Positions 29,894 to 39,086 of a stretch of 64,000 nt of DNA are shown piece by piece (position 1 is the first letter of the stretch; each line of letters starts with the position of its first letter). Source of the stretch: Paenibacillus humicus NBRC 102415 (GTDB lineage: Bacteria; Bacillota; Bacilli; Paenibacillales; Paenibacillaceae); contig NZ_BIMD01000004.1 of the NCBI RefSeq assembly GCF_004000905.1, positions 62,001 to 126,000 on the forward strand. The letters run 5' to 3'. Made by a program: the position numbers and the translations under genes. The notes beneath the pieces were generated by a model. The model was given only the letters and a program-made list of their open reading frames with translations. It ran no database searches and was not told where the DNA came from.

Positions 29894-30712
29894 ATGGTCA
29901 AATACTTGAAGCATATCCTACTCGTCATCTACGGCGTCACCTGCGTGTACCCGTTTCTATGGATGATCGGGACGTCTCTCAAGACGACCCAGGACTCGCT
30001 CGCGAATCCACAGTCTCCCTTCCCCAAGGCCGCGCCTCTTTGGTCCAACTTCGGGGAGGTGTGGAGCAAGCTGAACTTCTACCAGTTCTTCGTCAACAGC
30101 GTCGTCGTCAGCCTCTTTGTCATCCTCGGCGTCGTCGTCATCTACACGATGATGGGGTATTCGTTCGCGAAGTTCCGGTACAAGGGCAAAAAAATCTTCT
30201 ATTACACGTTCATCGCGCTGCTGCTCGTGCCGGGCGTGACGACGCTGATTCCGCTCTATATCAACATGACGAACCTCGGCCTGCAAAACTCGTACATCGG
30301 CATGATCCTCCCCATGATCAACGGGGCGGCGCCTTTCGCGATTTTCCTGTTCACGAGCTATTTCCGGACGATCTCGCATGAGCTGTACGAGAGCGCCGTG
30401 CTCGACGGCTGCGGCAGCTTCAAGATCTACTGGCGCATCTACCTGCCGCTCGCCCTTCCGGCGATCGGCACGATCGCGATCCTGAACTTCATCGGCAGCT
30501 GGAACAACATCCTCTGGCCGATGATCATCGTCGACAAGCAAAGCATGTTTACGCTTCCGATGGGGCTCATGTACCTGGACTCCTCGTCGTTCAAGAAGTG
30601 GAACGAGCTCATGGCCGGCGCGCTGATCACCGTCATTCCGATTCTGATGGCGTTCCCGTTCATGCAGAAGATGTACGTGAAGGGCATGACGGTCGGTTCG
30701 GTCAAGATGTAA
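29894..30712 (+). CDS. Sugar ABC transporter permease (MalG/UgpE-type)
   Basis: 272 residues with six membrane helices. YPFLWMIGTSLKT at the N-terminus and the EAA loop ESAVLDGCGSFKIYWRIYLPLALPAIGTIAI are typical for the CUT1 second permease. AGGAGGGG precedes the ATG, 12 bp after the previous stop. It completes the membrane part of the importer encoded from 27531. Confidence 0.94.
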   Translation: MVKYLKHILLVIYGVTCVYPFLWMIGTSLKTTQDSLANPQSPFPKAAPLWSNFGEVWSKLNFYQFFVNSVVVSLFVILGVVVIYTMMGYSFAKFRYKGKKIFYYTFIALLLVPGVTTLIPLYINMTNLGLQNSYIGMILPMINGAAPFAIFLFTSYFRTISHELYESAVLDGCGSFKIYWRIYLPLALPAIGTIAILNFIGSWNNILWPMIIVDKQSMFTLPMGLMYLDSSSFKKWNELMAGALITVIPILMAFPFMQKMYVKGMTVGSVKM

Positions 30713-30757
30713 GCGGGTCTAAGCCAGCGAATATACAGAGATAGGATGATCGGCGAA

Positions 30758-33616
30758 ATGAAGACGAAAACAGCGCATGTCATCGCGCATTCGCATTGGG
30801 ACCGGGAGTGGTATCTCCCGTTCGAGACGCACCGGCTGCAGCTCGTGCAGCTGATGGACGATCTGATCGAGACGTTCCGCGACGATCCGGACTTCGGCAG
30901 CTTCCATCTCGACGGGCAGTACATCGTATTGGAGGACTACCTGGCTGTGAAGCCAGAGCGCGAGGCGGAGGTGCGGCAGCTCGTCCGGCAGGGCAGGCTT
31001 GTCGTCGGCCCGTGGTATATTCTCCAGGACGAGTTCCTCGTGAGCAGCGAGGCCAATGCGCGCAACCTGCTCATCGGCATCAAGGCGTCGGAGAAATTCG
31101 GCGGCGTCGCCCGCATCGGGTATTTCCCCGATTCCTTCGGCAACATGGGGCAGGCTCCGCAGCTCATCTCCCAAGCCGGCATCACGACGGCCGTATACGG
31201 GCGGGGAGTCAAGCCGGTCGGCTTCAACAACGAGGTGCAGGAGGGCGGCGAGCATACGTCCCGGTTCTCCGAGATGCACTGGGAGTCGCCGGACGGCACG
31301 CGGGTGCTGGCGATCCTGTTCGCGGGGTGGTACAACAACGGGGTGGAAATTCCGGTCGAGCAGGAGGCTGCCCGGGAGTACTGGCAGCGCAAGCTGGCGG
31401 ACGCGGAGACGTTCGCCTCGACGGACCAGCTGCTGTTCATGAACGGCTGCGACCATCAGCCGCTGCAGAAGGATCTGTCCGAGGCGCTTCGCACGGCCGC
31501 GGAGATCAGGCCGGACGTCGAGTTCCGGCAGTCGAGCTTCCCTCAGTACGTCGCGGCGCTGGAGGCGGAGCTGCCGGGCAATCTCGACGTCGTCAAGGGC
31601 GAGCTGCGCAGCCAGTTCACGGACGGCTGGATCACGCTCGTGAACACCGCCTCGGCGAGGGTGTACATCAAGCAGGCCAACGCGCGTGTGCAGACGCTGC
31701 TGGAGAAGGTGGCGGAGCCGCTGTCGGCGATGGCGATGCTCGCAGGCGCCGCCTATCCGCGGGAAGAGCTGCTGTACGCCTGGAAAACGCTGCTGCAGAA
31801 CCATCCGCATGACAGCATCTGCGGCTGCAGCGTGGACGAGGTCCATCGCGAGATGATGACCCGCTTCGCCAAGGCGGGGCAGGTCGCGGAGGCCGTCGCG
31901 CGGCGCAGCGCGGAGTGGCTGGCTGCACAGGTGGACACGTCCGGCTTCCGCGAAGGTTCGCGTCCGTTCGTCGTGTTCAACACGTCGGGCCATGCCCGGG
32001 GAGGCGTAGTGAAGGCGGCGGTCGACCTGGAGCGGTTTTACTTCGACCATCGTCAGCCGCATGAGCGGTATGGCGAGCTGGAGCCGGCGTTCGAGTCGTT
32101 GAGTCTCGACGATTGGATCGTCGTCGATGAGGCGGGGAGGCAGGTTCCGGCCGAGCTGCGCAAGGTCGGCCTGGAATTCGGCTACGACCTGCCGGATGAC
32201 CGCTTCCGCCAGCCGTACTGGGCGTACCGCATCGAGGCCGAGCTGCATGCCGAGCCGCTGCCTGGCATCGGGTACCGGACGTATGCGGTTGTGCCTTCCG
32301 GGGTAGGGACGGTGGCTTTGCATGACAGCGGCGGCTTGGCTGCATCGGGACGCGTCATTGAAAATGGGCAGGTTCGTATCGAGGTTGCCGAGGACGGCTC
32401 CTTTACGCTGACGGATAAAGGGAACGGCCGCGTTTATGCCGGTCTCGGCGTTTACGAGGATACGGGCGACATCGGCAACGAGTACATGTACCGGCAGCCG
32501 GACGGCGAGCAGCCGCTGACGACCCGGGAACTTCAGGCGGAGGTTCGTGTTGCGGAGCATACGGCTGTGCGGGCCGTTCTGGAAATCGTCCACCGCTGGC
32601 AGCTGCCGGCCGGAGCGGACGAGACGCTGGACCGGGAGGTCGCGTCCATGGTTCCGTTCCGCTGCCGCAAGTCCCGGCGCGTAAAGGAGACGGCTGAGGT
32701 GAAGATCGTCACGAGACTGGCGCTGGAGCGGGGTTCGCGCTCGGTCGCGATCTCCAGCACGGTCGACAACACGGTCCGCGACCATCGGATCCGCATGCTG
32801 TTCCCGACGGGACTTGCGGCGGACGCCGTGACGGCGGATTCCATCTACGAGCTGGCCCGCCGTCCGATCAAGCCGGAGTCGGCCTGGACCAATCCGAGCA
32901 ACGCCCAGCATCAGAACGCGTTCGTCAGCATCAGCGACGGCTCGGCCGGACTGACCGTCGCCAACATCGGCCTGAACGAGTATGAGGCGCTGGAGGAAGG
33001 CTCGACGCTCGCCGTGACGCTGCTGCGCGGCACGCGGGAGCTCGGCGATTGGGGCGTCTTCCCGACACCGGAAGCTCAATGCCTGGGCGTCCACACGCTG
33101 GAAATGAAGCTCATCGTCCATGACGGCGATGTTGCGGAGTCGGGAGCCTTCGTCGAGGCGTACCAGTTCCCGGTGCCGTGGACGGCGGTCCAGACCGGCG
33201 AGCATGGCGGAGCCCTCCCGGCTTCGCGGGAGATGGTCGCTTGGCATGGCGAAGGCCTCGCGTTCAGCGCGCTCAAGGCGGGCGAGGACAGCGACGACCT
33301 GTTCCTGCGCGTGTTCAACGTAAAGGGGGAAGAGACCGCTCTTAAGGTCAAGTCCATACTCCTTGAGGGAGCGGATTTGTCCGAGGGAATGAGTATGGAT
33401 GGTACGGGCCCGTCGGGTTGCCGAAATCACGATGCGGCCGCATGTGCTGCGGATATTCCTTTCAATGAAAGCTCGATCATGGATGACGTGGACAACCCGA
33501 TGTATGAGAGCACAATCATGGAAGAAGTCGGCGCGGCTCTGGCAAGCTCCCAAGGGGAGTTCATCCAGGCTGTCGGACCGGCCAAGATCGTCACGGTCGG
33601 CATTCGCCGTCCGTAA
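30758..33616 (+). CDS. Alpha-mannosidase, GH38
   Basis: 952 residues. The GH38 catalytic domain opens AHSHWDREWYLPFE, giving zinc ligands around His11/His13/Asp15, and the nucleophile is Asp125 in GYFPDSFGNMGQAP. NHPHDSICGCSVDEVHREM provides the remaining zinc-site histidine. Beta-sandwich domains follow from about 400. There is no signal peptide, so it acts in the cytosol on imported oligosaccharides. Near the C-terminus, about 880-920, is a stretch with a small internal duplication (ESSIMDDV, ESTIMEEV) that looks like an insertion. The ATG at 30758 with AGGAT ten bases ahead is preferred over 30746. Third gene function of the mannoside set. Confidence 0.93.
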   Translation: MKTKTAHVIAHSHWDREWYLPFETHRLQLVQLMDDLIETFRDDPDFGSFHLDGQYIVLEDYLAVKPEREAEVRQLVRQGRLVVGPWYILQDEFLVSSEANARNLLIGIKASEKFGGVARIGYFPDSFGNMGQAPQLISQAGITTAVYGRGVKPVGFNNEVQEGGEHTSRFSEMHWESPDGTRVLAILFAGWYNNGVEIPVEQEAAREYWQRKLADAETFASTDQLLFMNGCDHQPLQKDLSEALRTAAEIRPDVEFRQSSFPQYVAALEAELPGNLDVVKGELRSQFTDGWITLVNTASARVYIKQANARVQTLLEKVAEPLSAMAMLAGAAYPREELLYAWKTLLQNHPHDSICGCSVDEVHREMMTRFAKAGQVAEAVARRSAEWLAAQVDTSGFREGSRPFVVFNTSGHARGGVVKAAVDLERFYFDHRQPHERYGELEPAFESLSLDDWIVVDEAGRQVPAELRKVGLEFGYDLPDDRFRQPYWAYRIEAELHAEPLPGIGYRTYAVVPSGVGTVALHDSGGLAASGRVIENGQVRIEVAEDGSFTLTDKGNGRVYAGLGVYEDTGDIGNEYMYRQPDGEQPLTTRELQAEVRVAEHTAVRAVLEIVHRWQLPAGADETLDREVASMVPFRCRKSRRVKETAEVKIVTRLALERGSRSVAISSTVDNTVRDHRIRMLFPTGLAADAVTADSIYELARRPIKPESAWTNPSNAQHQNAFVSISDGSAGLTVANIGLNEYEALEEGSTLAVTLLRGTRELGDWGVFPTPEAQCLGVHTLEMKLIVHDGDVAESGAFVEAYQFPVPWTAVQTGEHGGALPASREMVAWHGEGLAFSALKAGEDSDDLFLRVFNVKGEETALKVKSILLEGADLSEGMSMDGTGPSGCRNHDAAACAADIPFNESSIMDDVDNPMYESTIMEEVGAALASSQGEFIQAVGPAKIVTVGIRRP

Positions 33617-33628
33617 GGAGGGATCGCA

Positions 33629-34852
33629 ATGGCCAGGATCAGGGATATCCAGTGCATCCGCACGAGAGAGAACGGCTGCTGGACGATCGTGAAGGTCGTC
33701 ACCGACCAGGACGGGCTGTACGGGCTTGGCTCCGCCTCGGATCTGTACAACCCGGAGGCGGTCGTGCAGGTGATCGAGCAGCTGCTGAAGCCGCTGCTGA
33801 TCGGCAAGGACGCCGCCAACATCGAGGATCTGTGGAATGTGATGAGCCTCAGCGCCTACTGGCGCAGCGGCGGCATCCTGCAGACGGCCGTCGGCGGCAT
33901 CGACATGGCGCTGTGGGACATCAAAGGCAAGGAAGCGGGCTTGCCGGTGTACCAGCTGCTCGGAGGAGCGGCCCGTGCGGCCGTGCCTTGCTACGGGCAT
34001 GCGGGCGGGCGAGATCTAGCCGAGCTCAAGGAAGACGTGCATCGCTTCATCGAGGAGGGCTACACCGTTATCCGCGTGCAGATGGGCGGCTACGGGGGCG
34101 GCGGCTTCATCGACGCCTCGCGTGCTCGGCTGCCAGAGAATGCATGGTCGAGGAATCAGGTTTTCGACGAGCAGGCCTATGTGTCCGCCATACCCCGGAT
34201 GTTCGAGGGGCTGCGGCTGGAGTTCGGGCCGGATGCGCAGTTCACGCATGACGTGCATGAGCATCTGTCTCCGGTCCAGGCGATCCAGCTGGCGCGGAAT
34301 CTGGATCCTTATCGATTGTTTTTCCTGGAGGACGCGCTTCCGCCTGAACAGCTTGGCTGGTACCGCCATCTGCGGGCTTCCTGCTCCACGCCCCAAGCGG
34401 TAGGCGAGCAGTTCACCAACGTGCAGGAGTGGCTGCCCCTGATCTCCGAGCGGCTGATCGACTTCATCCGCGTCCGCCTGTCCAAGGCGGGCGGCATCAG
34501 CGCCTGCCGCAAAATCGCCGCCGTCGCAGAGGCGTTTGGCGTCCGCACCGCCTGGCAGGAGGGCGGGGAGAACGATCCCGTCAACCAGGCGGCGGCGGTC
34601 CATCTGGACATGGCGCTGTGGAACTTCGGCATTCAGGAGGTGAACCATTTCCGGCCGGAGGAGCGGGAAGCTTTTCCGGGATTGATCGAGCGAAAAGGCG
34701 GCTACCTGTATCCGAACAACAAGCCGGGACTCGGACTGGAGCTGGATGAAGTCCAAGCTGCGGGCCTGCTGCGCAAAGGCTGGGACAGCTCGAAGTACCA
34801 TCATCCGTATGCGCTGGACCGCAAGGCGGACGGGACGCTGGTTCGGCCTTGA
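33629..34852 (+). CDS. Enolase-superfamily protein, D-mannonate dehydratase (ManD)-like
   Basis: 407 residues, mandelate racemase/muconate lactonising fold, most like ManD/RspA. Metal ligands are Asp208 in THDVHEH, Glu234 in FFLEDALPP and Glu260 in AVGEQF; His210 is also kept. The motif that in ManD is normally HGP with the catalytic His reads AWQEGGENDPVN here (308-319), so the His is replaced. The C-terminal NFGIQE, GYLYPNNKPGLGLELDE and RKADGTLVRP are ManD-like. It may dehydrate a hexonate but classical mannonate activity is doubtful. It starts 13 bp after the GH38 stop, with AAGGAGGG upstream. Confidence 0.85.
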   Translation: MARIRDIQCIRTRENGCWTIVKVVTDQDGLYGLGSASDLYNPEAVVQVIEQLLKPLLIGKDAANIEDLWNVMSLSAYWRSGGILQTAVGGIDMALWDIKGKEAGLPVYQLLGGAARAAVPCYGHAGGRDLAELKEDVHRFIEEGYTVIRVQMGGYGGGGFIDASRARLPENAWSRNQVFDEQAYVSAIPRMFEGLRLEFGPDAQFTHDVHEHLSPVQAIQLARNLDPYRLFFLEDALPPEQLGWYRHLRASCSTPQAVGEQFTNVQEWLPLISERLIDFIRVRLSKAGGISACRKIAAVAEAFGVRTAWQEGGENDPVNQAAAVHLDMALWNFGIQEVNHFRPEEREAFPGLIERKGGYLYPNNKPGLGLELDEVQAAGLLRKGWDSSKYHHPYALDRKADGTLVRP

Positions 34853-34990
34853 TGGCGGCTGTTTCTTGGAGTAGGAGCATTCAAGTACGGTGAAGAACGT
34901 CAGCCAGGCAGACCCGCTCTACACGATGTTTTTTTGAGCAGCTGTACAGATCGGGCTGAAGTGCGGGGACAAGCCAAGAGGAGGCGCCAC

Positions 34991-35845
34991 ATGAAAACAG
35001 TCGCGGTAACGGGAGGCAGCGGCAAGCTGGGCTCGGAGGTCGTGCGCCAGCTGAAGGAAGCCGAATTCGACGTCGTTTCGCTGGATAGCCGCATTTCGGA
35101 TAAGCTGCCTTGCAGGCAGCTTCAGGTAGACATGAACGATTTGGGGCAGGTGATGAGCGCCCTGCGCGGAGCGGAGGGCATCGTCCATCTGGCAGCGATA
35201 CCGGCGCCGGTCGGGTTCCCGCATAACCATATCTTCGCCAACAACGTCATCGGGGGCTTCAACATTTTGGAGGCTGCTTCGCTGCTTGGAATTAATCGAG
35301 TTGTCATGGGATCGAGCACGTCCTGCTATGGCTTCGCGTGGGCGGAGAAGCCCTTTGCGCCGGCTTATCTGCCAGTCGATGAGGATCATCCCCATCTGGC
35401 CCAGGAAGGCTACGGCCTGTCCAAGACGCTGAACGAGCAGACGGCGGCGATGTTCAGCCGCCGCAGCGGGCTGGAGGTCGTCAGCCTCCGATTCTCCCTG
35501 ATCGCGGCTCCGCAGGAGCATGATCATTTGCGGGAGGCGATGAAGCGGCCGGAGGCTTTTCGGAAGATCCTTTGGAGTTATGTAGATCTACGGGACGCCG
35601 CCGCGGCTTGTGTTCTGGCCTTGACGGTGGAGGGGATCCAGGGAGCGGAAGTGCTGAATATAACCGGGGATGATACGCTGAGCGAGCTGGATACGGCCGA
35701 GCTGGTGAAGAATTATTATCCCGAGGTGAAGGAGTTTAAGAAGGAGCTGGCCGGGCGGGAGCCGCTGTTTAGCAACGAGCGGGCAAAGCGGGTTTTAGGG
35801 TGGGTGCCGGGATATTGTTGCGGAAATAACTATATGGACGATTAA
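34991..35845 (+). CDS. NAD-dependent epimerase/dehydratase (extended SDR)
   Basis: 284 residues. TVAVTGGSGKLGSEVVRQL is the Rossmann TGxxGxxG motif. The catalytic Tyr-Lys pair is in GYGLSKTLNEQ, with the Ser/Thr in MGSSTSCYG. It resembles uronate/sugar nucleotide dehydratase-epimerases and may act on a sugar acid made by the enzymes upstream. GAGGAGG lies before the ATG. The C-terminus ends in an unusual tail (GYCCGNNYMDD) right at the border to AT-rich DNA, so the original end may have been replaced. It is the last gene of the high-GC segment. Confidence 0.88.
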   Translation: MKTVAVTGGSGKLGSEVVRQLKEAEFDVVSLDSRISDKLPCRQLQVDMNDLGQVMSALRGAEGIVHLAAIPAPVGFPHNHIFANNVIGGFNILEAASLLGINRVVMGSSTSCYGFAWAEKPFAPAYLPVDEDHPHLAQEGYGLSKTLNEQTAAMFSRRSGLEVVSLRFSLIAAPQEHDHLREAMKRPEAFRKILWSYVDLRDAAAACVLALTVEGIQGAEVLNITGDDTLSELDTAELVKNYYPEVKEFKKELAGREPLFSNERAKRVLGWVPGYCCGNNYMDD

Positions 35846-35894
35846 GATAGCTGCACTCAGCAAATGCACACGGTTGGAACACCATAATGATTTC

Positions 35895-35921
35895 AAGTCC
35901 GCATAAAAGCGGGCTTTTTTC
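35895..35921 (+). terminator. Terminator after the epimerase gene
   Basis: AAGTCCGC / GCGGGCTT stem (one G-T pair) with ATAAAA loop, then a T-run. Confidence 0.8.
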
Positions 35922-36081
35922 TTTAAAAACATAAATCTAGGTTGCTCGGGAGTGTTGCTATCCGGAATGACAACGAGCATACCGAGAGTGCTCAATACTC
36001 AGTAGTTAAGTTACGCGGGGTCCAGTTTAAGATTAAGAGTGGTGAACCTTATCATAAATAAGCACAAAGTCATCGTTAATT

Positions 36082-36121
36082 GAAGCGTCAAAGAACAATT
36101 CAATGTCCTTGACGCTTCTTT
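36082..36121 (+). terminator. Terminator-like hairpin in AT-rich spacer
   Basis: Perfect 10-bp stem GAAGCGTCAA / TTGACGCTTC with a 17-base loop and TTTC after it. It has no obvious gene of its own; the 517-bp spacer 35846-36362 contains no other recognisable feature and may mark the edge of inserted DNA. Confidence 0.5.
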
Positions 36122-36362
36122 CGTCGAGTCAGAATGGATTCTAGTCGGTCTGATGAGGTGTAAGGAGTGGGGGCGTGGGTTACATCTTTTTCGTGTTTAT
36201 TGTTTTCAGATATGCCTTATGCACTTCCAGCGACCGACTCTTAGCGAAATTTGAAGCGATACGATAATAACGAAATTGAAATATATGGTATGGTGTGAGT
36301 GATGGTTCTTTGGACTTGAAAGAATGATTTTATATACAAGTTCTATAATTTGGAGGTAAATG

Positions 36363-36962
36363 ATGATTGCTGATCTAGAAGAACTTAATTCCACTATTAA
36401 AAGTGAAGCGGATGGAATTTTATATGAGAATGGTTTAATGCACGTTCTCAATAAATTTGGAAAAGCATTAGTAAGTGGAAGTTACTTCTTGGAATTAATG
36501 ACGTGGAGGGACTTAGATATATATCTAGCCAATGATGAAATGGATGTAAATAGCTTTTTTGAATTAGGAAAGGAACTTGCTCTGTGTATTAAACCATCCA
36601 AGATGAATTATCGTAATGAGTTAATTGGTCATACAGAACACTTACCTCTAGGATATTATTGGGGTTGCTACACATTTATATATTCAAACGATTGGAAAGT
36701 TGATGTTTGGGTGATTTCTTCCGAAGATTTTGCTCGAAGAGAGTTGGAGATACATGAATTGAAATCCAAAATTGATGTGATGCAAAGGAAGGCTATTTTG
36801 AAGTTGAAGAACAGATTATATAGTCATCCTTTGTATCGAAAGAAATTTTTTAGTGTAGATATATACAATGCGGTTATTGAAGATAGCATTTATAACGAAG
36901 ATGATTTTACGAATTGGTTGCTACATAACTTCTCTGAACCTCAAGCCCAGCAAGGCTATTGA
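36363..36962 (+). CDS. Nucleotidyltransferase-fold protein of unknown target
   Basis: 199 residues. The minimal nucleotidyltransferase signature is visible: VSGS (Gly39, Ser40) followed by RDLDIYL (Asp50, Asp52) and a third acidic residue in WKVDVWVI (Asp114). This is the arrangement of aminoglycoside/lincosamide-type nucleotidyltransferases and of antitoxin-like relatives. A helical C-terminus follows. Whether it modifies a drug, a protein or RNA cannot be told. TGGAGGT precedes the second of two adjacent ATGs. Its codon use is strongly AT-rich, unlike the flanking sugar genes, so it was probably acquired. Confidence 0.7.
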   Translation: MIADLEELNSTIKSEADGILYENGLMHVLNKFGKALVSGSYFLELMTWRDLDIYLANDEMDVNSFFELGKELALCIKPSKMNYRNELIGHTEHLPLGYYWGCYTFIYSNDWKVDVWVISSEDFARRELEIHELKSKIDVMQRKAILKLKNRLYSHPLYRKKFFSVDIYNAVIEDSIYNEDDFTNWLLHNFSEPQAQQGY

Positions 36963-36972
36963 TTTATGAAAT

Positions 36973-37950
36973 TCAATTGGACAGAAGATTATTTAGTGCA
37001 TCATTAATAAAAGAGATATCAGGCTGATGAATACCCCTTCCAGCAAAATGTCCCCAAATGGAGTCTATTGGATGTATGCATGCGTTCGGCATATGATCGG
37101 CTTCGTACATGCTATCATCGTGCGTAAAATAGAGATCTGTTTTTCCTGGCATAATGCAGGCTTGGGCCTTGATGCTTTGGAGTGCCTGATTGAAATCACC
37201 CTTGTACAAGGGATTATTGCTGATGTCGGCATGTTGCCCTGTCCGAATCATTGCCAATAAGTTGCAAGGGTCAAGCGCAAGAAAGTTTTGCTCCCAGAAA
37301 CCGGCAATAAACTCATCTAATGAATCGTACCCTAGCTCCTTGTAGCAGCTATTACGATAGAACGCATGCGAGAGTCCCCATCCGGCGTAAATACGTCCTA
37401 CGGTTCGTAAGCTTGTGCTCGTGTCGTCAGTCTCCAGTGGAGCCTTTACACCTTCAAAGAAGGCATAGGTGTGAGGCCAAGTCTTGGCTGTTCCGTTAAA
37501 AGGTGCTATCCGTTGAACCATATTGGGATAAGCGGCTCCCCATTCATAGGCTTGCATAGCTCCTAATGACCAGCCTGTGACCAGAGCAATCTTCTTAATC
37601 CCTAGTTTGTACATCATGAGATGGTGCTGTATTCGCACATTGTCATAGATCGTAATGAGAGGAAATGAGTTCTTATCTGACGGTATTTCCATGTTGCTAG
37701 GGGATGAAGACAAGCCGTTTCCTAACAGATTTGGAACAATAATAAAGTATTTATTTGGATCCAGTGCCATACCTTCGCCGATCAACCATTCATTACTTCG
37801 ATGGGTATCGCCCAGAGCTGTAGGATACAAAATAACATTGTTCTTCTCAGCATTCAAAGTCCCATAAGTTTTGTATGCGAGAAAAGCGTTATTCAGCACT
37901 GCACCTGACTGCAGGGTATAATCGCCTAGCTCCAAAATTTCATATTCCAT
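36973..37950 (-). CDS. Alpha/beta hydrolase, homoserine O-acetyltransferase (MetX)-like
   Basis: 325 residues. The MetX-like fold is shown by LQSGAVLNNAFLAYKTYGTLN, YPTALGDTHRSNEW, the nucleophile elbow TGWSLGAMQAYEW (Ser128), the acid in MPGKTDLYF and the His in WGHFAG. It lacks parts that define true MetX (for example the longer lid), so it may be an acyltransferase or hydrolase with another substrate. AGGAGGG lies before the ATG. It converges with the upstream nucleotidyltransferase gene and borders a broken LysR gene. Confidence 0.82.
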   Translation of the reverse strand: MEYEILELGDYTLQSGAVLNNAFLAYKTYGTLNAEKNNVILYPTALGDTHRSNEWLIGEGMALDPNKYFIIVPNLLGNGLSSSPSNMEIPSDKNSFPLITIYDNVRIQHHLMMYKLGIKKIALVTGWSLGAMQAYEWGAAYPNMVQRIAPFNGTAKTWPHTYAFFEGVKAPLETDDTSTSLRTVGRIYAGWGLSHAFYRNSCYKELGYDSLDEFIAGFWEQNFLALDPCNLLAMIRTGQHADISNNPLYKGDFNQALQSIKAQACIMPGKTDLYFTHDDSMYEADHMPNACIHPIDSIWGHFAGRGIHQPDISFINDALNNLLSN

Positions 37951-37974
37951 GATAAAGTCCCTCCTAAAACTGAA

Positions 37975-38199
37975 TTGATTTTCGATCAGGCATTAGCTCG
38001 GGAAGGAATCGTTAGATTACATATGAATTTGGAATTTTCAAGTGCTGAAGCAATAAAACAATGCGCAATGTCCGGCATCGGAATTGCATTTCTTCCTCAA
38101 CTGGCCGTATCGGGTGAGCTTGAAAGAGGAGAACTACCTATCCTTCCTTGCGAAATGACAGAACTTAGAGTAGCGACACAGACGGCCTGGCATAAATAA
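37975..38199 (+). pseudogene. C-terminal remnant of a LysR-family regulator
   Basis: About 74 codons encode only the end of a LysR effector domain (EFSSAEAIKQCAMSGIGIAFLPQLAVSG, then VATQTAWHK). The DNA-binding domain and most of the sensor domain are missing, and there is no credible start or ribosome binding site. The break falls just before 37975, within the start region of the neighbouring hydrolase. Its sequence differs from the intact LysR protein encoded next to it, so it is not a duplicate fragment of that gene. Confidence 0.8.
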
Positions 38200-38202
38200 A
38201 TT

Positions 38203-39060
38203 TCAATCAAGGCCAGCGATCTTCACCATTTCTACGAAAGCTGTCAAAGCTTTACTGGAAAATGGAGCATTCCGGCGAACCAGGTTTGTCTGCGTACACC
38301 CGAACGCTGCCGGAAGCGTGAATGCACCCAGCGACTTGTAGGCTCCAGTCAGCACGGATTGAGGCAGCAGCGTAGCAGCAAGACCGGACCGCACACAACT
38401 CAGCAGCGTTTCCAACGAGCTGATTTCAATCATATTCACCAGAGGTATTCCTTTGCTGCCAAGCCACTCCTCCAAAATAGCCCTGAATGGACATCCCTCC
38501 GGAAAAACAGCCCATTTCGTATTGGACAGGTCCGGGTAAACCTCATCTGTTTTTTGGGTCAGCAGCTTGACCTGCTCCTGCATCGTATATTCACAAATCA
38601 ACTGAGGCGACTTGATATCGCCAGTGATGAAGGCGCCATCCAATTGATAGTTTAGTACCTTTGCAAGAAGCTCCGATGAGGTTCCAGTTATTAGGGAAAG
38701 CGATACATCCGGGTATTGCAATTGAAAATCTGATAAGATGTTCATAAAATTTCCGCACGTAACGGTCTCTACAACGCCGATCGCTAAGGGGCCGCTTGGA
38801 TAAGATGTCTCCCGGACCTCTTTAACCGCTTCTTCGGACAAATTCATAATCGTTAGCGCATATTTGCGTAATACGATCCCCTTTTCAGATAGTGTGACGC
38901 CTTTGGAATGTCTGTAGAACAACGCTACGCCCAATTCAGACTCCAGCTTACGGATTCGCGCGGTAACATTCGACTGCACGTACTCCAATCGTTCAGCTGC
39001 CCGCGAAATACTGCCTTCTTCTGCAATGCTCAAAAATACTTTGAGATCAATCAGTTCCAC
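38203..39060 (-). CDS. LysR-family transcriptional regulator
   Basis: 285 residues. The winged helix is at the N-terminus (LKVFLSIAEEGSISRAAERLEYVQSNVTARIRKLESELGVALF), followed by a two-lobed effector domain (PLAIGVVETVTC..., LDGAFITGDI, FPEGCPFRAILEEW). It starts with GTG at 39060, preceded by GGAGGAG. It is divergent from a flavodoxin-fold reductase gene and probably controls it; an inverted repeat between them is a candidate site. Confidence 0.93.
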   Translation of the reverse strand: MELIDLKVFLSIAEEGSISRAAERLEYVQSNVTARIRKLESELGVALFYRHSKGVTLSEKGIVLRKYALTIMNLSEEAVKEVRETSYPSGPLAIGVVETVTCGNFMNILSDFQLQYPDVSLSLITGTSSELLAKVLNYQLDGAFITGDIKSPQLICEYTMQEQVKLLTQKTDEVYPDLSNTKWAVFPEGCPFRAILEEWLGSKGIPLVNMIEISSLETLLSCVRSGLAATLLPQSVLTGAYKSLGAFTLPAAFGCTQTNLVRRNAPFSSKALTAFVEMVKIAGLD

Positions 39061-39086
39061 GGTTTCTCCTCCAAAGGGATATCAGA

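Noticed and set aside
30719-34000. A 1093-codon open frame antisense to the GH38 and ManD-like genes
   Set aside because: It is a shadow of GC-rich codons: Arg/His/Leu/Pro-rich, no domain, no ribosome binding site, and opposite to clearly recognised genes.
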